From: Eriocheir sinensis
Taxonomy: Eukaryota > Arthropoda > Malacostraca > Decapoda > Varunidae
Assembly: GCF_024679095.1 (NCBI RefSeq)
Contig: NC_066518.1
Span: forward strand, 2,684,949-2,748,948
Reading direction: 5' to 3'
Length of the DNA: 64,000 bases
The notes below the pieces were generated by a model. The model was not told the DNA's origin and ran no database searches. It saw nothing but the letters and a program-made list of their open reading frames with translations. This document shows, piece by piece, positions 1 to 64,000 of this stretch. Position numbers and translations under genes: made by a program. Position 1 is the first letter of the stretch; each line of letters opens with the position of its first letter.

Positions 1-240
1 TCATATGACCTAACCTACTCTAACCAAACAACCTTCCCACCAAACCGACAACCTACTAACCTAACCTAACCTAGACAAAAAACCTTCCCACCTAACCAAA
101 GTCCTCTAACCTTAAACCTTTCCCACCAAACCAAAAATAACTAACCTAACCTAACCTAACCAAACCAAACCTAACTTAACCTAACCTAACCTAACCTAAC
201 CTAGCCTAACCTAACCTACCCTAACCTAACCTAACTTAAC
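1..240. repeat. Degenerate CCTAA (TTAGG-type telomeric) repeats
   Basis: The stretch is made of CCTAA units on the + strand (TTAGG on the - strand) with variants such as CCAAA, CTTAA and CCTAC. The densest block is 140-238. TTAGG is the usual arthropod telomere unit. Here it lies in an intron, 30 bases before a cadherin exon, so it is an interstitial copy or a seed of one. Confidence 0.8.
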
Positions 241-271
241 GTCTCCCCCTCCTCCCAATGACCCGGAGCAG

Positions 272-40204
<39,933 letters not shown>

Positions 40205-40548
40205 CGGAATTCTAAGGTTCATGTCTTCCTGGGGTGAGGCAGAGGCGCACAACCTGCCCTGACTCGTCTTGCCACCGACTTCTTGTTTGGTCAATGAAAA
40301 ATTTAGCTTGTCGCCATGGACTTAAAATGTATTTTATACGAATACAAAATGTGATCATATATTAATACCTTGTGTATATATGAATATATTTTTTTCTACA
40401 ACGTTAAAATGCAAGTGAGTTAAGTCAAAATAGTATGTACCGAGAAGCAGGGAATATTTTCTCACTTCCTTTTTACTAACACATCCATATTTTTGTTTAA
40501 ATGATCCACGGAGTGTACTGTAACTCGCTTATATCTCAAGACAGAGTG

Positions 40549-40619
40549 AATAAATCTACAAAGTACTTTTATTCTTTTTTTTAAGCTTTTTATGATAAAG
40601 CATTTGACTTTAAAATAAA
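40549..40619 (+). terminator. Candidate polyadenylation signals of the cadherin gene
   Basis: AATAAA occurs at 40549-40554 and again at 40614-40619, 345 and 410 bases after the cadherin stop codon, in AT-rich sequence. No earlier canonical hexamer was noticed. The cleavage site cannot be seen from sequence alone. Confidence 0.5.
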
Positions 40620-40759
40620 CTTCAAATGTCATGCAGACTCGAGAGGAGAGGTGTAGATACACTGTATAGTACATAAAGGCCTTGGAAAACACATATAGAC
40701 AGATAGCACAGCAATCACTAGGGAGCGAGAAAACTTCAGTTGAGAAAAATGTTTGGTAA

Positions 40760-42040
40760 GGTGACATATCTAAATTCATTTGAACGGTTTGCTTTTTAGT
40801 GGAATAACATAGGAATCAAGATAGATGGTGAATACCCTAACCACCTTAGGTTTGCAGATGACAGCCTTACTAGGTGTTTCTAAGACAGCTTACAAATATT
40901 GATTGAAAAACTAGTCTGAAAATGGGTCTGAAGAGGAATATAAAGAAAACGAAGGTAATGTTTGCCTACCAGTTGGCATGACAAATAATGATCAAGAATG
41001 AAGCACTTCAGAGTATAACACATATAGCTTGGACAAACAATTTGTGCAATGCCACAAAAAAATAAAATCAGAAAAGAATTGAAATGGTATAGTGTGTTTT
41101 TGATGAGCCCCTTGGTTACCGAGCCAGCAACCAAAAGTAAACAAAATGTTTCCTGCCGCACCGACTGCCCACGCTCTCGTCCGCATCGTATGTGGTGTGT
41201 TCCAATCACTGATCTCTTAATATATTAGAGATCAACGGTTTCAACTCATTCCCACACCTGCCCTATGTTATCTATTTTTGTTTTCTATGAGATAAACCCC
41301 CACAAGATATCATTAGTAAAAACAATGGTGGAGTATTTTTTTTACTTGAATTTAAATATGTTAGGGTACACTAAAACATTCATACTCAGTTAATATATTA
41401 AATATATTAGCCTGAAAATCTCAGCATTTATAGAATAATGAAATATTTATTTACCTTGCTATGGATGATGATGTCATGCAAAAATTTGATGGTCTTGTGT
41501 GGCCAAAAGGTGGATAGGTGTAGAATAGCCTACTCTGCACCCAGTACCTTGTGGGCGCATCAAGCTGTGACACACACGTGTCACAAAACACACATTCAGT
41601 AACTAAGGGGTTAACAGTAGTATCACTACCACTCTTCCTGAAGAGAAAGGTGCACAATCAGTACATCGCCAAGCCTAACATACACTTCAGAAACCTGGTG
41701 CCTATAGCAGATCTAGAAAGCTGAAAAGAGCACAAAGAGGACTAGAGAAAAGTACTGGGCACATAATGGAGAGATTCACAGCGAACATTTAGATTTAAGA
41801 AAAAGACAAAGGTTGGTGATCATGATGATTAAGAAAAAAAATAAGCTTGTGCAAGTCATGTCATGTGTAAAACTGATCACAAATGGAACAATAAAAGAGT
41901 GGCAATCCAAGCATTGTTGAAGTCATGGCAGAAAGAGAATGATAGAAATGAAATTACAGCATTTTTCCAGGGCAAAAAAGTGCATAAACATCAGACGTGA
42001 AGATGTTGGGAAAGACCATCTTCCAGCAGACTAATAGTGA
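40760..42040 (+). pseudogene. Decayed LINE reverse transcriptase (RTE/CR1-type), interrupted
   Basis: GIKIDGEYPNHLRFADD at about 40812-40862 is the FADD catalytic box of a LINE reverse transcriptase, followed after stops by QRRIGMGW-like KRIEMV. After the insertion at 41108-41610 the C-terminal part resumes with LEKSTGHIMERF-type sequence, K.KW.GH.-like and GNPSIVEVMAERE-like remains. Frameshifts and stops are numerous; it is an old dead copy. Confidence 0.7.
41108..41610. mobile_element. MITE-like element nested in the LINE remnant
   Basis: The element starts CCCCTTGGTTACCGAG and its other end reads CCCCTTAGTTACTGAA on the - strand: inverted ends matching at 13 of the first 15 bases. TTAA follows the right end at 41611; the left flank (TGATGAG) no longer shows TTAA. 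It separates two parts of one LINE sequence. It has no transposase frame. Confidence 0.6.
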
Positions 42041-42128
42041 CTGGTGATGATGACCTTCAAACACTCAATTCATTTTTTGTCTTTGTAGTTGACATTCATT
42101 TAAACAGTGGGGCATTAACCCATTGACT

Positions 42129-42400
42129 GCAGATTTCCTGCAAGAAGACCTCACCAAGCTACAGGAATGGATCAAAAAGTGACTGCTACAATTCAATGAA
42201 GAAAAATGATAAGTCCTGCACCTTGGGAGGGGATATCCAGCACACCATTACCACATGTTAAACACTCCGCTATCCTCCACAGAGGCAAAGAAAGACATGG
42301 GAGTATATGTTAACAGGCTACCAGTGAAGGCCAAAGTCGTTCTAATCGCAGCAGACGGGTTAAAAAGGAATCTTGAGAATGGTGAAAGCTGAACCTTTCA
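42129..42400 (+). pseudogene. Second LINE reverse-transcriptase fragment
   Basis: The frame reads DFLQEDLTKLQEWIKK, stop, LLQFNEEK, two stops, VLHLGRGYPAHHYHM, TPLSSTEAKKDMGVYV. This is the region after the catalytic box in Jockey/CR1-type reverse transcriptases (LQ.DL..L..W...W.L.FN..KC.V.H.G). The stops fall where Trp and Cys codons would be expected. Confidence 0.75.
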
Positions 42401-42416
42401 AAATATTATACATAAA

Positions 42417-42460
<44 letters not shown>

Positions 42461-42729
42461 TATTCAATAACTGCCTTAGTAAAACATGCAGTGCATACTT
42501 GAATACTCAGAGTAAGAGGATTTAAGGCAGCAATATCCAAAGAAATGATATTTCCAAAAAATTACCAACATGGTATATCACAAATCTAGATTTTTTTGTA
42601 ATTCAACAATACCCAGTAACACCAGGGTATGTGTTCTTTCTAATTTTCATATAATCAGAACTTACTAACCAACAAACTCAAATTCATACACTAAGGGAGA
42701 GAAAGAGTAACAGAACTGAACCAAGACTG

Positions 42730-43014
42730 AAAGACGTAAATTCTTGGTTGGGCCTGGTGGTCAGACCAAGCCCATCATGGCGCAGGCAAGTGTTTATAGT
42801 GGCACCATCTATTCTTGGCTCATGCTGCCCCCTGGAGCTCGTTCTTAATTCACTTGGGCGATTTTTCTAGAGTCCGGGTTGACAAGTAGTCTTCAGGACA
42901 GGATGTGGGTAGTCTTAGGCCACACAGCAGTGACTAAAAAATCCAAGGTGGTCACGGCAGATTCGAACCTGCATTGTTAACCGCACACTAACCACTCAGC
43001 CACAGCCTCCCCAA
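42730..43014 (-). mobile_element. tRNA-derived SINE, second family
   Basis: On the - strand: GGAGGCTGTGGCTGAGTGGTTAGTGTGCGG (A box TGGCTGAGTGGTTAG), then GCAGGTTCGAATCTGCCGTG (B box GGTTCGAATC), then a body of about 200 bases. The A box is like that of the + strand SINE at 11147; the body is different. Confidence 0.75.
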
Positions 43015-44882
43015 TCAGGTGTTTAGGATCCTTGCCAAATGTGTATGTTTTCATACTGTTAAAAACACTCTTGATGTTAACAACACCCTTAAATTCCCAT
43101 ACAGTAAAGCCATGCTTAAACAAATCATGCTGTAATGTACTTTTCATTTAGTAGACAAGTTATACCCTGCCACGTGAGACATAACACCAAGCAATTTGAA
43201 CCAAGTCACTGGAGTAATGAATGATAAAAAGAAACTCAGTCATGCTTTCTTGCTATGCTTTTCTCAGCATAGATTCTGGAGAGCAAGTCAGCTGGGTCAT
43301 ATACAAGTTGTTTAAGAGCTGTCTCCTCCAGGAGCACAGTTTAGGCTCACTATGAGAGGATTGCAACATTTGGGGTTACTTAGCAACAAAAGGATATATG
43401 CTAAGCCATGCTAACCACCAGTAACATGACTCATGTACATACACAGCTTGATCACAAATAAAATATGTATGCCAAAGCACAACTATGTGAACGTGCTGCT
43501 CCATAGCAAATATCTCCAGGAACTGGCAAATTCAATATTCGTCAATTCACAGATTCAAAGAGTGCCCCATGAACATTACTAGTGGGCAACTTGAGAATTC
43601 TTGGGCTACCACATGGAAGCATGTGCATTGCAGTAGTAGTATTTATAGTAGTATATATTAATTGATGGTTATCATGTGTTCAGGTATCAAAATAATCAGA
43701 AGGGTAACAGGGCAATTTTAGTCGCATGACTTCAAGAACACTGGGGGAGAAACATTGAATGTTTACCAGTTTTGCAAAGTAGCAGGAGCCTCTACCTCTT
43801 GCCACTGTGAATGTAGGGGGATGATTATTGTTTGATTATCTGTCATGGTCTATATACAAAAACACTCTTGTCTGCATGTATATTTAGCTTTATTCCGTTA
43901 CATTTACATGTAACAGACAGTCAGTTTCTATCATTTGACAATATACACCCAATCCATCCAGTACAATGAAGGTTTCCTAAAGTCTGTCTTCACTGCTTAT
44001 TCAGTCCATACTTTTCCTTACCCCTTACCCTCAACACACACAAAAGAAGTGCAACAAAATACATCACAAAGAGAAAACCATTAATGAAAAATCACCCTAG
44101 GGAGTATCAACAAGGATGTCATCACTGCATGCATGAGGCAGGCCTTTTCATGATATCAATAATTATCGCAATTTTTTTCACGTCTTTCATTTCTTAGGTT
44201 TCTGATCCATCATATTTGAATTCTCAGCCAGAAAACTTAGGTGTTCATATTCTATCTATGGCTGAAATGCCATAAGTACACAGTTGTCAGTAAGCAACAT
44301 CCTGCAGTAAGTACAAGGACAAAGACAAAGGGACATGATAGCATGATACTCCCTACCTGTTGTGTTAACTTTCACAAATATGTTGAACAAGACTCCATCA
44401 AATGAGTCTGCTAATATTCCTAGCCTCAATGCACCTCATTCTTCTTCAGGCAAGAGACAGCTGTTGTAATATATGCAGTTCACTACAACAGGAAAATAGG
44501 CATTAACCTTTCAGGTCTTGAAACAATACTGCAGTATAAAAGTCCTGAAAAGTCCAATTCTCAAATATCACCTGAAAACCTTTTCCTTCTTCAGCCACCT
44601 AAAATTTCCCAAGATGTATGTCTGACAACACTTCCAGTGACACCTAAAGCATTGTGATGACATGCTGCTATAGTAGTTATCTTCTACAAAGCTTTTGAAC
44701 TGCTGAGTGTATTCATTTTGCCATATATGAAATTGAGGAACATATGCCACATTGCTGTAACAGTGCTAGGTGAGGGTGCATGCAGGTAACAGCAAAGTGT
44801 TTACCTGAAAAATTTTACGTTCACAGCAATATTTTGAACTATATTGGGATACTGAAGGAAATACTATCATTCCTAAGAAAAA

Positions 44883-44885
<3 letters not shown>

Positions 44886-44924
<39 letters not shown>
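44886..44924. repeat. GT microsatellite
   Basis: About 19 GT units. Confidence 0.95.
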
Positions 44925-44929
<5 letters not shown>

Positions 44930-45356
44930 CTACTACATTTTTTTAAGGAAGTGAAGGATACCTGATGTGATTGAGACAAAATTTAGTAAGATATATTTAT
45001 ACTATAAAGATAGTATGCAATTAATCAGAAACTACATAGTATGGATGTACTTCAATGAGTGAACAAACATTCAATGATTTTTACCAGAGGTTTTTACAGC
45101 AAACCAAGTGTTTTGAAATAATGAAGTTGCTTAAGCTATTGGGAAAACACCGCTTATTTTTTTTACAATTACAATCTATTCAAAATTTGTGGATCCAGAA
45201 AAGTATTAAGTTTTACTCCACAGTAGAAAAATTAACTGTCATTACTTACTAATAAATTATGCACACCAACTAATCCTTTGAAAAAATAAAAAAAATAAAA
45301 AAACTACATAAGGAAATATGACTATACACCAATTTTCACATAATGATTAGTTCCTG

Positions 45357-45362
45357 TTTATT
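45357..45362 (-). terminator. Candidate polyadenylation signal of U2AF
   Basis: TTTATT on the + strand reads AATAAA on the - strand, 52 bases after the U2AF stop codon. A short 3' UTR is possible; weaker AT-rich candidates lie further downstream. Confidence 0.5.
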
Positions 45363-45413
45363 ACTAGTTTCACTGCTGCAGTTGATATAGTGAACACTTA
45401 AGGGAAGCATTGC

Positions 45414-64000
<18,587 letters not shown>

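Larger units (their letters stand above)
40205..45413. other. Convergent intergenic region between cadherin and U2AF
   Basis: Holds both 3' UTR candidates, two decayed LINE reverse-transcriptase pieces (40760-42040 and 42129-42400), a MITE-like insertion in the first (41108-41610), an AC tract (42431-42458), a SINE (42730-43014) and a GT tract (44886-44924). 43020-44880 and 44930-45350 are AT-rich with nothing recognised. No further gene is supported. Confidence 0.75.

Noticed and set aside
40462..41209. - strand frames of 105 and 109 codons after the cadherin gene
   Set aside because: They lie opposite the 3' UTR and LINE remnant, and their sequences match nothing recognised.

Overview
The window is eukaryotic nuclear DNA, most likely from a decapod (or other malacostracan) crustacean. 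The evidence is small GT-AG exons spread through long introns, an extreme density of dinucleotide and trinucleotide microsatellites, tRNA-derived SINEs, CCTAA (TTAGG-type, arthropod telomere) repeats at the left edge, and two genes whose proteins read as arthropod orthologues. No bacterial, phage, CRISPR or operon structure is present.

Positions 272-40204 (+ strand) hold the 3' part of a large neural-cadherin (CadN family) gene. I traced 24 coding exons whose reading phases all join without a stop, giving 1678 residues of the C-terminal part; the start lies left of the window. In order the protein has four cadherin repeats (the first incomplete), a degenerate membrane-proximal cadherin-like segment, the non-chordate classic cadherin region, EGF, laminin G, EGF, laminin G, a calcium-binding-type EGF, one membrane helix and a cytoplasmic tail of about 380 residues. 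The tail keeps the LDDLRYYAYEG half of the catenin-binding region, but the second half is unrecognisable and a long Cys/Ser/Pro-rich extension follows. The first seven exons are separated by introns of 1.5-8.4 kb full of microsatellites; the ectodomain and tail exons from 28 to 40 kb are packed closely.

Positions 45414-64000 (- strand) hold the splicing factor U2AF large subunit (U2af50/U2AF2). Eight exons are visible, the leftmost in transcription order being cut by the window edge: RS region, U2AF ligand motif, RRM1, RRM2 and the C-terminal UHM. Its introns include one of 11.2 kb. The two genes are convergent, with their stop codons 5.2 kb apart; the intergenic stretch is made of decayed LINE reverse-transcriptase pieces, a SINE and a nested MITE-like element.

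The unexplained structure is in the repeats. The most notable is a roughly 5.4-kb tandem array of a 1.5-1.8 kb unit in cadherin intron 5, each unit opening with a CT tract and a GT tract at the same relative place. Others are a block of degenerate CCTAA repeats 30 bases from a cadherin splice acceptor, a TTAA-flanked piggyBac-like element with twin palindromes, a TA-flanked mariner-like element with an internal duplication, and UG-repeat tracts directly against cadherin splice sites. The two genes have no known shared pathway; their adjacency looks incidental.
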